Positions 1-9,024 are shown, counted from the stretch's first letter. The stretch is DNA of 64,000 bases from Desulfobacter hydrogenophilus (GCF_004319545.1 NZ_CP036313.1:2172501-2236500), one strand, 5' to 3'. The notes: a model not told the origin generated them from the letters alone. Translations and numbers: made by a program.

Positions 1-264
1 GGCCCCGGTACCACCCTCGGAGCGGGCAATCTCGATGATAACTGCAGCATTGGCACGTTGTGCTGCGGCAAGGGTCCCTTTGATGACAAAAGCGTTTCTG
101 CCGTTCGCCGCAATGGTCATGCAGCCGCCTTTGGCCAGCATGGCGCGGTCAATATATTTACCGCTGACAATTAATGCTTTTGAGCTGGGAAAGCATTTTT
201 TCACATTGGGGGGTCTGCCGTAATCGAGCAGTTTGCGGTATTCTTCGGATTGTGAATAGGTCAT
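1..264 (-). CDS. Class II fructose-bisphosphate (ketose-bisphosphate) aldolase, N-terminal part
   Basis: Partial gene running off the left edge; the N-terminal 88 residues are visible. The reading frame starts at an ATG whose complement is 262-264, preceded by a GGAGG Shine-Dalgarno. The product begins MTYSQSEEYRKLLDYG and contains AANGRNAFVIKGTLAAAQRA followed by IIEIARSEGG, which I recognise as the N-terminal barrel strand of class II ketose-bisphosphate aldolases, where the sugar-phosphate aldol cleavage of glycolysis or gluconeogenesis takes place in the cytoplasm. The zinc ligands lie beyond the window edge, so activity cannot be judged. It is divergent from the TetR gene at 624 and shares a 360-bp intergenic region with it. 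Identification is from memory of the family only. Confidence 0.7.
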   Translation of the reverse strand, partial: MTYSQSEEYRKLLDYGRPPNVKKCFPSSKALIVSGKYIDRAMLAKGGCMTIAANGRNAFVIKGTLAAAQRANAAVIIEIARSEGGTGA

Positions 265-385
265 GATGAAATCCTCCCGTATGTAAGTAATATCTTGTAT
301 GTAAAGAATGGTTAGGAATCATAAACTTTTTACATTAAAATAACCTAAAATCAAGTTCAATAAAAGAAGTGAAGGCAATTTTTAA

Positions 386-405
386 ATGAATGAATGAGTG
401 TTCAT
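386..405. promoter_or_regulatory. Candidate TetR operator in the aldolase/tetR divergent intergenic region (265-623)
   Basis: The 359-bp spacer between the divergent aldolase and tetR genes has no coding potential and is AT-rich. It holds an inverted repeat, ATGAA at 386-390 and TTCAT at 401-405, with a further TGAATGA inside. A site of this size between a TetR gene and its neighbour is a typical autoregulatory operator. The link is inferred from position and symmetry only. Confidence 0.4.
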
Positions 406-623
406 GGCTTTTGGGGGTGGAGATAATAAAACTGAGTGGTCCGGGTATGATAAAATCTGCATGTGTTAATGTTATTAAGCTATTAGATATATTGATATAA
501 TGGCTTCTATTTTGAAAGTTTTTGCAAGGCTTGACATTTGTATGGATCTGTAGTTAGTTTGCACAAATTTATTGTCAGATAGATGATCCGTTGTTCATTT
601 AGGTAAGAGAAGGATGAATATAT

Positions 624-1208
624 TTGCAGAAAAGTAAGTCCGAGAAATATCATAAAATTTTAAACAGTGCCGGAGCAGTGTTTGCGGAACATGGTTTTTA
701 CAAAGCCACCATTTCACAGATTGCTGCCAGGGCTGGGGTGGCGGACGGCACTTTATACCTTTATTTCAAGAACAAGGACGATATCCTTTATCAGTACCTG
801 AGCTTTAAAACAGATGTGGTGTTCGAAAAAATGAATGTTGCCGTGGCCAAAGGCACAAATGCGGAAAGCAAGCTGAGAAATTTGATCCGCTGTCATCTTG
901 AGGAATTTCAAAGTGATAGAAACATGGCAATTATTTTTCAATCAGAAGTGAGATATCTACGGGATATTGAGTCTCAGGTTAAGAATATTTCAAAGATGTA
1001 CCTTGATCTGTTATCCGATATTATCGAGCAAGGTCAGATTGAGGGTAGCATGCGTCAGGATCTTTTTGTCGGGCTTGTGAAACGGTTTATCCTCGGGGCT
1101 GTGGAGGGTGTCATTTCCACCTGGGTCAATGCCCATGGCCGCTATGATCTTGGGAGCATGGCAGATCCGCTGGTGGACCTTTATATGACGGGCGTCCGGG
1201 GGGGCTAA
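624..1208 (+). CDS. TetR/AcrR-family transcriptional regulator
   Basis: A 194-aa protein. Residues about 8-55 form a TetR-type helix-turn-helix: AGAVFAEHGFYKATISQIAA, then GVADGTLYLYFKNKDD, the classic TetR pattern. The C-terminal part is helical and resembles the ligand-binding domain of FadR/YsiA-type regulators of fatty-acid metabolism. The start is a TTG at 624 with GAAGGATG upstream; the ATG ten bases earlier is out of frame and stops at once. Its location just before an ETF-linked oxidoreductase and etfBA suggests it controls acyl-CoA dehydrogenation electron transfer, perhaps in response to acyl-CoA. The regulator class is clear; the ligand and regulon are inference. Confidence 0.9.
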   Translation: MQKSKSEKYHKILNSAGAVFAEHGFYKATISQIAARAGVADGTLYLYFKNKDDILYQYLSFKTDVVFEKMNVAVAKGTNAESKLRNLIRCHLEEFQSDRNMAIIFQSEVRYLRDIESQVKNISKMYLDLLSDIIEQGQIEGSMRQDLFVGLVKRFILGAVEGVISTWVNAHGRYDLGSMADPLVDLYMTGVRGG

Positions 1209-1243
1209 AACTAAACCCCGCCAAGCAGGAACCAACACTGTTT

Positions 1244-1274
1244 TTTCCCTTCCAGATATTTTTGGGGAGGGAAA
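1244..1274 (+). terminator. Weak terminator-like hairpin after tetR
   Basis: TTTCCCTTCC (1244-1253) can pair with GGGAGGGAAA (1265-1274) with one mismatch, 36 bases after the tetR stop. No clean T-run follows, so termination would be partial. Confidence 0.3.
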
Positions 1275-1384
1275 GTTACGTTGAACTCAATTTTATGCTT
1301 TTTTCTTGACGCCAAAGTAGATGTCTATTAAAGCACACTGAGCCTGAATTCACGATTTAAATATAATATGGAGGTAAGTCAAGT

Positions 1385-3451
1385 ATGTCTATGATCATTG
1401 CTCCGGCAAACTATTTGTTGTTCGGCTTTTTTCCAACAGTGATTTTTTCATTTTTTTTGCCGGTAATTGGTGTCGGGCTTTTTACCTACATCATAGCCCG
1501 GAGAATCGCTCCTCTGGTCCGCGCCAATCCGGACTATCGCTTTAACAATATTCCGGAACGGATTAAAAACCTAATCGTTGTCTGGTTGGGACAGATCCGC
1601 CAGCCTAGATATATGCGGGCAGGAATACTGCACATCATTATATTTGCCGGTTTTTTAATCCTTTCCATCCGCTCCACCAGCCTTGTCATCATCGGTGTGT
1701 TTGACGGATTTGTGCTGCCCGGGTTCGACGGCAGCCTTGGTGCTGTTTACAATTTCATTAAAGATTACGCAGCCACCGCCGTTCTTGTGGCCTGTATTAT
1801 CGCGGCCTACCGCCGGGCCATCATCAAACCGGCCCGCTATGCCGTGCCTGAAAAGTATGGTCATGACCATACGGCAGAAGCGGTTTTTGTTCTGGGCCTC
1901 ATCGCCACCCTGATGATTTCAGAAAGCATGTTTGACGCATCTGCTGTCGCCTACAACTATCAGGCCCTTGGTGAAGCCCATTTCCCGGCAATTTTTTCGC
2001 TGGCCTGGTTTTTTTCAAAGATACTTAGTGTTGTATCCTTGGAATTCCTCCAGGGCCTGCATATCATTATGTATTATGTGCATGATTTTACCTTCTTCTT
2101 TTTTCTGTGCTTTTTGCCTTTGGGAAAACATTTTCACGTCATCACCTCTATTTTCAACGTCTTTTTCATGCGGGTGAAAAAAGGCAATATCAAACCGGTT
2201 AAATACGGTGTTTCCGATGAGGAACTGGACAACCTTGACTCCTTCGGCGTTAAACACCTTGAGGATTTCACCTGGAAGCACATGCTTGATTTCTACTCCT
2301 GTGCAGACTGCGGCCGCTGTTCCGACCAGTGTCCGGCCAATGCAGCCGGCCGTCCTTTGTCCCCGCGGTTCATCAGCATCAAGGCCAGGGATCTTATTTT
2401 TAAGAACTATCCCATTAAGTCCGGTGTGATTTATAAATCCGACAAACTTCTGGTGGAGGATATTTATACAGAGGATGAAATCTGGTCCTGCACCACCTGC
2501 GGTGCCTGTGAGCAGGAATGCCCCCTGGGGATTGAATATATTGATAAGATAGTTGACCTGCGTCGTGGTATGGTAGATGAGGGCATGGTGCCCCAGTCCC
2601 TGCAAAAACCCCTTAAAGCCCTTGAAAAACGCGGCAACCCCTATGGTAAAATGGAGAAGAAACGCGCAGACTGGGCTAAGGAAAAGAACTTTGCCGAAAC
2701 CCATACGGTCAAGGATCTGGGCAAAGACAGCGCCGATACCCTGTACTTTGTAGACAGTATTACTTCCTATGACGACAATATCCAGGACATTGCCCGCAGG
2801 ACCGCCATCATCCTTGAAAAGGCCGGCGTGGACTTCGGCATCCTGGGCAAGGACGAAAAAGACAGCGGCAACGAGGTCGTCCGGTTTGGTGAAGAGATGC
2901 TTTACCAGGAGCTCAAAGCCCAGAATACCGAAGCCATTCTTGCATCCGGTGTCAAACAGATTGTCACGGCCGACCCCCATGCCCTGAATGCGTTGAAAAA
3001 AGACTATACAGGCCTGCCCCCTGTCAAACATATCAGTGAAATTGTCGCTGAAAAGATTGAATCCGGTGCGCTGACCATGAAACCGTGCAAAGATCGGGAT
3101 AAAGTATATGTGTATCATGATCCCTGTTATCTGGGTCGCCACAACAGTATTTATGAATCCCCAAGACAGGCTATGGATGCCATTGCCGGCCTGACCCGGG
3201 TGGAATTGGAAAAGAGCCGTGACCGGTCCTTCTGCTGCGGCGGCGGTGGTCTGATGCTGTTTTATGAACCTGAAGAAGAGACCCGCATGGGGGTTCTCAG
3301 GGTGAATATGGCAGCCGAAGCCGGCGCCAATGTGATTGTCACGGCCTGTCCTTTCTGTCTGGTAAATATCCAGGATGCCATTAAGGTGGCCGGAAAAGAA
3401 GGCGAGATGGAAGCCCTTGATTTTACGCAACTCATTGAGGAACATTTGTAA
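1385..3451 (+). CDS. Membrane Fe-S oxidoreductase associated with ETF (HdrD-like, CCG domains)
   Basis: A 688-aa protein with three parts. The N-terminal 270 residues carry about six hydrophobic segments resembling the heme-b subunit of nitrate reductase (NarI-like). The middle holds two 4Fe-4S motifs, CADCGRCSDQCPANAAG and CTTCGACEQECPLGIEYID. The C-terminal part is a CCG cysteine-rich domain with HDPCYLGRHN and RSFCCGGGGLM plus TACPFCLVN. Proteins of this build sit beside etfBA in sulfate reducers and are thought to pass electrons from ETF to menaquinone. Start ATG at 1385 has GGAGG nine bases upstream. A long reading frame on the opposite strand is only its shadow. Architecture is seen; the ETF:quinone role is family knowledge. 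Confidence 0.88.
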   Translation: MSMIIAPANYLLFGFFPTVIFSFFLPVIGVGLFTYIIARRIAPLVRANPDYRFNNIPERIKNLIVVWLGQIRQPRYMRAGILHIIIFAGFLILSIRSTSLVIIGVFDGFVLPGFDGSLGAVYNFIKDYAATAVLVACIIAAYRRAIIKPARYAVPEKYGHDHTAEAVFVLGLIATLMISESMFDASAVAYNYQALGEAHFPAIFSLAWFFSKILSVVSLEFLQGLHIIMYYVHDFTFFFFLCFLPLGKHFHVITSIFNVFFMRVKKGNIKPVKYGVSDEELDNLDSFGVKHLEDFTWKHMLDFYSCADCGRCSDQCPANAAGRPLSPRFISIKARDLIFKNYPIKSGVIYKSDKLLVEDIYTEDEIWSCTTCGACEQECPLGIEYIDKIVDLRRGMVDEGMVPQSLQKPLKALEKRGNPYGKMEKKRADWAKEKNFAETHTVKDLGKDSADTLYFVDSITSYDDNIQDIARRTAIILEKAGVDFGILGKDEKDSGNEVVRFGEEMLYQELKAQNTEAILASGVKQIVTADPHALNALKKDYTGLPPVKHISEIVAEKIESGALTMKPCKDRDKVYVYHDPCYLGRHNSIYESPRQAMDAIAGLTRVELEKSRDRSFCCGGGGLMLFYEPEEETRMGVLRVNMAAEAGANVIVTACPFCLVNIQDAIKVAGKEGEMEALDFTQLIEEHL

Positions 3452-3464
3452 ATATTCGTTCAGC

Positions 3465-3540
3465 ACCCCATCTTCACCTATTTTGGCCTGCTCACATAGC
3501 ATTAGTATGCTACGCAGTCCCAAATAGTCGAATATGGGGT
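3465..3540 (+). other. Long imperfect hairpin between the Fe-S oxidoreductase and etfB
   Basis: ACCCCATCTTCACCTATTTT (from 3465) pairs imperfectly with the segment ending at 3540 (CAAATAGTCGAATATGGGGT). The loop contains a second perfect hairpin, TAGCAT/ATGCTA, at 3497-3512. It could be a processing or attenuation site setting the ratio of the oxidoreductase to the ETF subunits. No U-run follows. Confidence 0.4.
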
Positions 3541-3628
3541 ACTGTCCAAACATTTAGCTAATCATTATCTGCCGGGTTTGGTTTAATACGCCCGGCAGAT
3601 TCAAAAAAATAAGCTTAAGGAGGAAATA

Positions 3629-4414
3629 ATGGAAATTTTGGTGTGCGTCAAACGCGTTCCAGATACTGCTGAGAACGAATTTGAACTCAATTCCGAAGGA
3701 AATGATCTGGATCGTGATGATCTGGTTTATTCCGTGAACGAGTGGGACAACTATGCCGTTGAAGAAGCCATTCAGATCGTGGATAATCTGGGCGGCAGCA
3801 TAACTGTTGTAACTGTGGGTGATGATGAGGCTGAAGAAGTCCTGCGGCGTGAGATGGCCATGGGTGCCAATAACGGCGTTCTTCTTTCCGACGACGCCTT
3901 TGACGGATCGGACGGCAGAGGTATTGCCGCCATTCTCAAAGCTGAAGTTGAAAAAGGCAAGTACGACCTGATTCTTACCGGAGCCCAGGCCGATGAAGGC
4001 GCGGGTCAGGTTGGCGGCATGCTTGCGGCGATGCTGGATTACCCCTATGCTTCTCTGGTGAACAAGATTGAACCCGCTGACGGAAAAATTAAAGTGGGCC
4101 GGGAAATCGAAGGCGGCAACCAGGAAATGAACGAAATTGAGTTGCCCTGCGTGCTTTCCATTCAGACCGGTATCAATGAACCCCGTTATGTCGGTATCCG
4201 CGGTATCCGTAAGGTGGCCAGTGTTGAGATTCCTGTAAAAGGTGCCGGTGATCTTGGTGTGGATGCCGGCAGCGTGGGAGAAGCCGGTGCAAAGATCAAA
4301 CGCGTGGATTATTTTGTACCTGATCTGGGCGACGGTGCTGAAATGCTTGAAGGCTCCACCGATGAAATTATTGAAAAACTGATTGAGAAGCTGAAAGCCA
4401 AAGGAGGTCTTTGA
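3629..4414 (+). CDS. etfB: Electron transfer flavoprotein, beta subunit
   Basis: A 261-aa protein of normal EtfB length. It begins MEILVCVKRVPDTAENEFEL and includes DLILTGAQADEGAGQVGGML and the signature LPCVLSIQTGINEPRYV. EtfB holds AMP and, with EtfA, accepts electrons from acyl-CoA dehydrogenases in the cytoplasm and hands them to a membrane oxidoreductase, here probably the product at 1385-3451. A strong AAGGAGG lies seven bases before the ATG. It is followed directly by etfA. Confidence 0.95.
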   Translation: MEILVCVKRVPDTAENEFELNSEGNDLDRDDLVYSVNEWDNYAVEEAIQIVDNLGGSITVVTVGDDEAEEVLRREMAMGANNGVLLSDDAFDGSDGRGIAAILKAEVEKGKYDLILTGAQADEGAGQVGGMLAAMLDYPYASLVNKIEPADGKIKVGREIEGGNQEMNEIELPCVLSIQTGINEPRYVGIRGIRKVASVEIPVKGAGDLGVDAGSVGEAGAKIKRVDYFVPDLGDGAEMLEGSTDEIIEKLIEKLKAKGGL

Positions 4415-4416
4415 TC

Positions 4417-5382
4417 ATGACACAGATTTTTGCATATGTTCCATTTAAAAACGGGGTGGCCGGAGATGTGGCGTTTGAATTCCCGGGTGCTGCAAAAAAG
4501 ATTGATGCTGGTGCATCCGTCACTGCTGTTGTCTCAGGTTCCGGTGCAGACCTTGAAAAGGTCGCAAACGAACTGACCAAGGTTTATGCTGAAGTCATTA
4601 AGATTGACAATACCGCCCTGGCCTATCCCAATGCCGAGATCGTGAGAAAAGCTCTGACCAATATCATTCCGGCTGACGCCATTGTGCTGGTGCCCCATGA
4701 TACATTCGGCATGGATTTGGCTCCTGGCCTGTCCATCAAACTGGATTCCGCCTATGTGGCTGATGTTGTGGATTTTGAAGGCATGGACGGTACTACCCTG
4801 AAACTTATCCGCCAGGAACTGGGCGGTGCTGTGTCCACCCATGTGACCTGCAATGCGGCTGCGGGCGCTGTTATCACCATCCGTCCGGGCGCATTTGCTC
4901 CGGTTGACGGGGGGGCTTCCGGTGCCGTGGTTGACAAATCCGGTGATGCCGGTGACCTTTCGGCCAAAAGAACCTTCCTGGAAGTGGTTGAGGCGGAAGT
5001 TGGCGATGTTGATATCACCAAATCCGACGTTCTGGTTTCCATTGGCCGTGGTATTGAAGATGAAGACAATATTGAAGTTGCCCAGGAACTGGCTGACGCC
5101 ATGGGTGCGGTGGTTTCCTGCTCTCGTCCCATTGTTGACGCCAAATGGCTTGAAAAATCCCGTCAGGTGGGTACCTCCGGCCAGACCGTTAAACCCAAAG
5201 TTTACATGGCCATGGGTATTTCCGGTTCCTTCCAGCACATGGGCGGCATCAAGGGCAATCCCTTTATCGTTGCTGTGAACAAAAATCCCAAAGCACCGAT
5301 TTTCCAGGTTGCTGATGTGGGTATCGTGGAAGATATTCTTGATTTTATGCCTGAACTCCAGGAAGCTATTGAAGAACTCTAA
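4417..5382 (+). CDS. etfA: Electron transfer flavoprotein, alpha subunit
   Basis: A 322-aa EtfA. The C-terminal FAD-binding region is intact: DVLVSIGRGIEDEDN, SRPIVDAKWLEKSRQVGTSG, MAMGISGSFQHMGGIKG, and IVAVNKNPKAPIFQVADVGI. I start it at ATG 4417 rather than the in-frame TTG at 4411 because AAAGGAGG lies nine bases upstream of the ATG. It is coupled to etfB (stop at 4414). Together with the preceding Fe-S oxidoreductase it forms an electron-transfer operon for fatty-acid or aromatic acid beta-oxidation. Confidence 0.95.
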   Translation: MTQIFAYVPFKNGVAGDVAFEFPGAAKKIDAGASVTAVVSGSGADLEKVANELTKVYAEVIKIDNTALAYPNAEIVRKALTNIIPADAIVLVPHDTFGMDLAPGLSIKLDSAYVADVVDFEGMDGTTLKLIRQELGGAVSTHVTCNAAAGAVITIRPGAFAPVDGGASGAVVDKSGDAGDLSAKRTFLEVVEAEVGDVDITKSDVLVSIGRGIEDEDNIEVAQELADAMGAVVSCSRPIVDAKWLEKSRQVGTSGQTVKPKVYMAMGISGSFQHMGGIKGNPFIVAVNKNPKAPIFQVADVGIVEDILDFMPELQEAIEEL

Positions 5383-5430
5383 ACTACCATAAGCAGATTG
5401 CCGGTGGTCAGTTTTTCCGGTATGTAACAA

Positions 5431-5466
5431 AAAAGCCCTGCGGACTTTAAAGCCTGCAGGGCTTTT
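5431..5466. terminator. Bidirectional rho-independent terminator between etfA and thyA
   Basis: Perfect 11-bp stem AAAAGCCCTGC (5431-5441) with GCAGGGCTTTT (5456-5466), flanked by A- and T-runs on each side. It serves both convergent genes. Confidence 0.85.
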
Positions 5467-5472
5467 CTTTGT

Positions 5473-6339
5473 TTAAACAGCAATTTCAAACCGGATGGCC
5501 GGGTGGTGCTGGTAGTCCGTTAAAACCGTGTCCTTGTACTGCCAGTCAAAAATAGAGCTAAAAGAAGTGGTTTCTATACCAGGCAGGTCAAAGGGTTTTC
5601 TTTCAAGCTGTTGGGTCAGTCCCTGCACATGGTTTTCATAAATATGGGTGTCCCCCAGAAAGCCCACAAGGGTGCCCGGTTTAAAACCTGATTCCAGGGC
5701 CAGAAGCGTCAGAAGAAGTCCATAGCTTGCAATGTTAAAGGGCAGCCCCAGGGCTGTATCCACGGATCTCTGGTTCCACAGCAGATTAAGCCGTCCGTTG
5801 ATGACTGTGACCTGAAAACCGTAGTGGCAGGGCGGCAGGGCCATCTGACCCAGATCTATGGGGTTCCAGGCCGATACGATCATCCGCCGGTCATCGGGAT
5901 TGGTTTTCAGGGTGTCCACCAGGTTTTTAAGCTGATCTACCCCGGCCGGAACCGGAGCCTTGTCCCAGGCCTGATATCCACCGCCAAAATGCCGCCACTG
6001 GAACCCGTAAATGGGGCCAAGTTCCCGTTCGGCCATCATCCTTTTCCTGGTCTTATCATCATGCCCGTAGGCGATCTTCGCCGGCGAGCACCATTCATCC
6101 CAGATGTGGTTGTTTCTGTCCCGCAGCCAGTTTTTATCGGTGATGCCTTTGATAAAAAATTCCAGTTCTTGGGCCACAAGGGAAAAGGGCACATATTTGG
6201 TGGTCAGCAATGGAAATCCTTGGGCCATGTCATGTTCAAACATGGCCCCGGCAATGGCAATGGTGTTCACGCCGGTGCGGTTTTCCTTGACCTGGCCCTG
6301 GTTAAGTACTTTTCTGACAATATTTGAATAGGCGTCCAT
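5473..6339 (-). CDS. thyA: Thymidylate synthase
   Basis: A 288-aa ThyA, which methylates dUMP to dTMP using methylenetetrahydrofolate. Seen: VKENRTGVNTIAIAG near the N-terminus, LGPIYGFQWRHFGGGY, the catalytic cysteine in ALPPCHYGFQV, the dUMP-binding RSVDTALGLPFNIASYGLLL and GDTHIYENHV. The frame is open to 6378, but I place the start at ATG 6339 (MDAYSNIVRKVLNQG) because this aligns with the E. coli N-terminus; a second candidate is 6357. No convincing Shine-Dalgarno decides. It converges with etfA. A dispersed hairpin element that is matched by a CRISPR spacer lies about 100 bp upstream (6436-6490). Confidence 0.93.
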   Translation of the reverse strand: MDAYSNIVRKVLNQGQVKENRTGVNTIAIAGAMFEHDMAQGFPLLTTKYVPFSLVAQELEFFIKGITDKNWLRDRNNHIWDEWCSPAKIAYGHDDKTRKRMMAERELGPIYGFQWRHFGGGYQAWDKAPVPAGVDQLKNLVDTLKTNPDDRRMIVSAWNPIDLGQMALPPCHYGFQVTVINGRLNLLWNQRSVDTALGLPFNIASYGLLLTLLALESGFKPGTLVGFLGDTHIYENHVQGLTQQLERKPFDLPGIETTSFSSIFDWQYKDTVLTDYQHHPAIRFEIAV

Positions 6340-6435
6340 ATGCGTGTCCGTTTGCATGAAAATAGAAACAAGAGCCAAGAAACAAGAGGATGAAGCGCCT
6401 GCGGCGCCTGGTTTTACCCTGTATTTCTGGTTCTT

Positions 6436-6490
6436 TTAGTTTCATTGTTTGTTGTGGGCTTTCGGCCCATGTCCGTTATTGCGGTTAAAT
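6436..6490 (-). repeat. Short copy of dispersed hairpin element (R5); contains a protospacer at 6451-6488
   Basis: On the minus strand this reads AATAACGGACATGGGCC, a GGGC-CGAAA-GCCC hairpin, then CACAACAAACAATGAAA. It shares AATAACnnnCATGGGC and CCCACAACAAA with four longer copies (10198-10296, 13996-14093, 45423-45511, 58219-58317) but lacks their middle. Bases 6451-6488 are identical over 38 of 38 positions to the spacer at 31634-31671 in CRISPR array 2. Confidence 0.75.
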
Positions 6491-6642
6491 GGTGAAGAAA
6501 AATTCAGGCAATTGTACCAGACGATTCTGAAAAATTCATCCATTTGCTTATGGAATTTAAAAATGGTGCAAATATGGAGTGCAACTTCCATTTTGTTCCG
6601 ATTTTTTGGGGTTCGGACAATTATCAAAGAGCAGATGCTCAT

Positions 6643-6888
6643 TCAAAATGTCATGGGCCGGTAAGGCTTTCCAGGATCCAGAAGACAGTCTGAAAACGCC
6701 CGGGCCTGGGTCTGGATGGTCCTGCGAAATGAAGATGTTCCCTTGAAATGATCTTCCAGATCTTGTGGGGTAATCGTTCGCTTGACCGGAACATAGCCGG
6801 ATTTGCCCTGCTGTTTGTTCGCCCACTGCTGTGCAAAAATATCACCTCCTGTAAATACTGAGGAGCCATTATCGCATTCAACAGTTTT
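6643..6888 (-). pseudogene. Decayed coding fragment downstream of the Lon-like gene
   Basis: An 81-codon open frame with no ATG, GTG or TTG start in a usable position. Its translation looks like real protein, for example GGDIFAQQWANKQQGKSGYV, then VKRTITPQDLEDHFKG, RRTIQTQARAFSDCLLDP and YRPMTF at the stop. Codon choice resembles the neighbours (C/G third positions). I do not recognise the family. It is probably the C-terminal stub of a gene lost at the edge of the island. The rest of the 6379-6912 interval holds the R5 element and otherwise nothing I can name. Confidence 0.35.
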
Positions 6889-6912
6889 TTAGCTGACCCG
6901 GTAGACAGGATG

Positions 6913-9024
6913 TTACGCATAGGAAAACGAAAAAATTCTACCATGATTTTTTCTGACATAGGCCAGGCCCTGGTGAAAAGAGCGGTCATGAAGAAAAGAA
7001 AAATGCTCCTTATTTAACTGGAGTGATGCCTGCCTGATCTGTGTTTCACATTCCAGAAGGCGAGGCTCAAACACATGCCCCGGGATCAGATCCTCCATAA
7101 AGGCCAGGGGTTTAAGCGCCATGACTTCAATTGTCGGTCCCAAAGAAGACTTAAGACAGATATCCAGGCTCTTCTCGAAAAGTCTTTTCGCCATTTCTTG
7201 GTCTTTCTGCAGTACCGCGGCCCGGGCCAAATTAAAACAGGCGAGTTGCCAGGGATGGTCCTGCTGCCATACATTGGGGAGATGGGTCACCAGGGCAGAA
7301 TAAAGTGCGTTAAAATCCTCAGGGGCAGATTTTGCCAAAAACCGGCAGAGCAGGGAAATCTGCCATTGGGTTAAGTTAGACAGTTGTTCCGGAACCGTTT
7401 CCAACTCCTGAACTTCAAGGTATATTTTAAGACAGGATAAAGCGCCATCCATATCCCCTGCATCCAGACGCGCCAGCGCCAAGTAACAATATTGGCGCAT
7501 CCATTCAGGCTTAAACTCCGGAGATGTATTTTCTCCCAAAGCCTGCCTTGCTTTCCCGGATAACAGCTCAGTTTTCTGAATAAAGCCAGATCCATAGAAT
7601 GCTGCGTTTTGAACCAGAGTGCCATATAATCTTCCCAGGGACAGGTCTACCCGGCAGCCAAATTCCTGCTGCATGCTGTGACGTTTCTCAAGGAATTCAA
7701 TCAGCCGGGCCAGGGTTGGCAGCAACTCTATATAAAATTTATACCGGTTATGGGCCGCCACCAGGGCATGATTAAAAAAGTCCGTTACCAGGTTCATATC
7801 CAGTTCCATAACCCTATCTGTCAGTGCCATTCCCCGGACTTCCCATTTTTCAGCCGTTTGGACATCGCCCTGATGATTTGCCAGGCTTAAATTGGCCGCA
7901 ATCCATCTTAAGCAGGCCATTGGTGACGATTCCGGCAGATTTTCCGGGGCCTGTCTGACCAGAGCAGATGCTCTATTAAGCTGGAAATCACTCACCATTA
8001 CGAGAAATTTCCGGGTAAACTGATCAAACAGCACACTGTCACCAAACACCTGTGTTAAAAGCTTTTGAACAAGGGTGGTTTCCCGGTCAATCCATTCTCC
8101 GGGCATGCTGTCCATTCTGCTGATAAATGCAGCTGGATTTTGAAGGGCCCGGGAAAAAATAAAAAGCAGGTTGTCCTGCCGTCCGGAGTAAAGCGATGCC
8201 ATGGTCCAGGTTTCAGCAAAATCATTGACCGGGACCAAGTCCCCGGCATCATGCCCCGGCCCGGGACTCCCGTCTGCCGGAAGGATTATGCATTTGAATC
8301 CATTTTCATTTTTCCTGGCCGCCTGGATTTTCAGATCAATATGTCCCACAGGCATCACCTTTTCTGAATGATCCAGACAACCTGTGGCAATCAATTCCCG
8401 GGACAGCGGTTGTTTATGTGCCAGACTTTTAAATCCAAGTCCAAAGGCCAGGGCCGCGGATCCGTCCTGGAACTGAAGCCACCCATTGTCCGGTGCCATG
8501 GGATAAAGAACAAACCGTCTGTCCGTAGGGTCCGGGCTACAGTGCCGGGCCATCTGTTCCGCAGTGACTGCTGATTCCCGGAATTTTTCATCCATGATCT
8601 GCTTCGCCCATTCAGGAATAAAAAGCCCCTGGTTTTTCCGGGGCACAAGCCCGGCAATAAACCAGGCCACCCGTGCAGTATCGTTGCCTGCGGTCAGCAC
8701 CGGAATCCTGATCCAGTCCCCTTGCATTAATAGCTTATAGTCCATACCCAAAATAGGATCAGGCAGGGTATGCTGGACCAAAAAATCTTCAGCCCAGACC
8801 GGAGGGGCGGGGTCAATTAAAAGCTGTCCCCAGAGGCTGTAATGGAACAGTTTTTTCAGAACCGGATCATTGATAAACGATTCAATTTCACCAAAGGTTC
8901 CGGCAAATTCATCCGGTCCTGTGTCATGCCAGGGTTGACATGCCATCTCCAACATCATTGACTGAAAATGGGGGACGCAATTCTTTGCTGTAAACGCCAT
9001 ATGGCTGATGGTGTTAAATGTCAT
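6913..9024 (-). CDS. Lon-like serine/lysine protease domain fused to helical (TPR-like) repeats
   Basis: A 703-aa protein with no AAA+ ATPase module. Residues about 170-255 match the Lon (S16) proteolytic domain: DGSAALAF with candidate nucleophile Ser189, then LIATGCLD, then VMPVGHIDLKIQAARK with candidate Lys232, and FKCIILP. The Ser-to-Lys distance (43 residues) and the position of the conserved TG (25-26 after Ser) equal those of E. coli Lon S679/T704/K722. Residues about 330-690 are helical, leucine/alanine-rich repeats resembling TPRs. The start overlaps the stop of the zinc-finger gene (ATGA). Context with a zinc-finger protein and a sigma factor suggests regulated proteolysis of an anti-sigma factor, analogous to CalpL/CalpT/CalpS of some type III CRISPR systems, but no SAVED or CARF domain is visible here. 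Confidence 0.65.
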   Translation of the reverse strand: MTFNTISHMAFTAKNCVPHFQSMMLEMACQPWHDTGPDEFAGTFGEIESFINDPVLKKLFHYSLWGQLLIDPAPPVWAEDFLVQHTLPDPILGMDYKLLMQGDWIRIPVLTAGNDTARVAWFIAGLVPRKNQGLFIPEWAKQIMDEKFRESAVTAEQMARHCSPDPTDRRFVLYPMAPDNGWLQFQDGSAALAFGLGFKSLAHKQPLSRELIATGCLDHSEKVMPVGHIDLKIQAARKNENGFKCIILPADGSPGPGHDAGDLVPVNDFAETWTMASLYSGRQDNLLFIFSRALQNPAAFISRMDSMPGEWIDRETTLVQKLLTQVFGDSVLFDQFTRKFLVMVSDFQLNRASALVRQAPENLPESSPMACLRWIAANLSLANHQGDVQTAEKWEVRGMALTDRVMELDMNLVTDFFNHALVAAHNRYKFYIELLPTLARLIEFLEKRHSMQQEFGCRVDLSLGRLYGTLVQNAAFYGSGFIQKTELLSGKARQALGENTSPEFKPEWMRQYCYLALARLDAGDMDGALSCLKIYLEVQELETVPEQLSNLTQWQISLLCRFLAKSAPEDFNALYSALVTHLPNVWQQDHPWQLACFNLARAAVLQKDQEMAKRLFEKSLDICLKSSLGPTIEVMALKPLAFMEDLIPGHVFEPRLLECETQIRQASLQLNKEHFSFLHDRSFHQGLAYVRKNHGRIFSFSYA

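Noticed and set aside
2015..3553. A 512-codon open frame on the minus strand
   Set aside because: It lies opposite the Fe-S oxidoreductase, has no domain or Shine-Dalgarno, and arises from the codon bias of the real gene. The same applies to the minus-strand frame at 4534-5430 opposite etfA.
6651..6989. A TTG-started gene with GGAGGTGAT upstream
   Set aside because: The product is rich in Ser/Pro/His with no protein-like pattern, overlaps the end of the Lon-like gene, and a neighbouring frame looks more coding.
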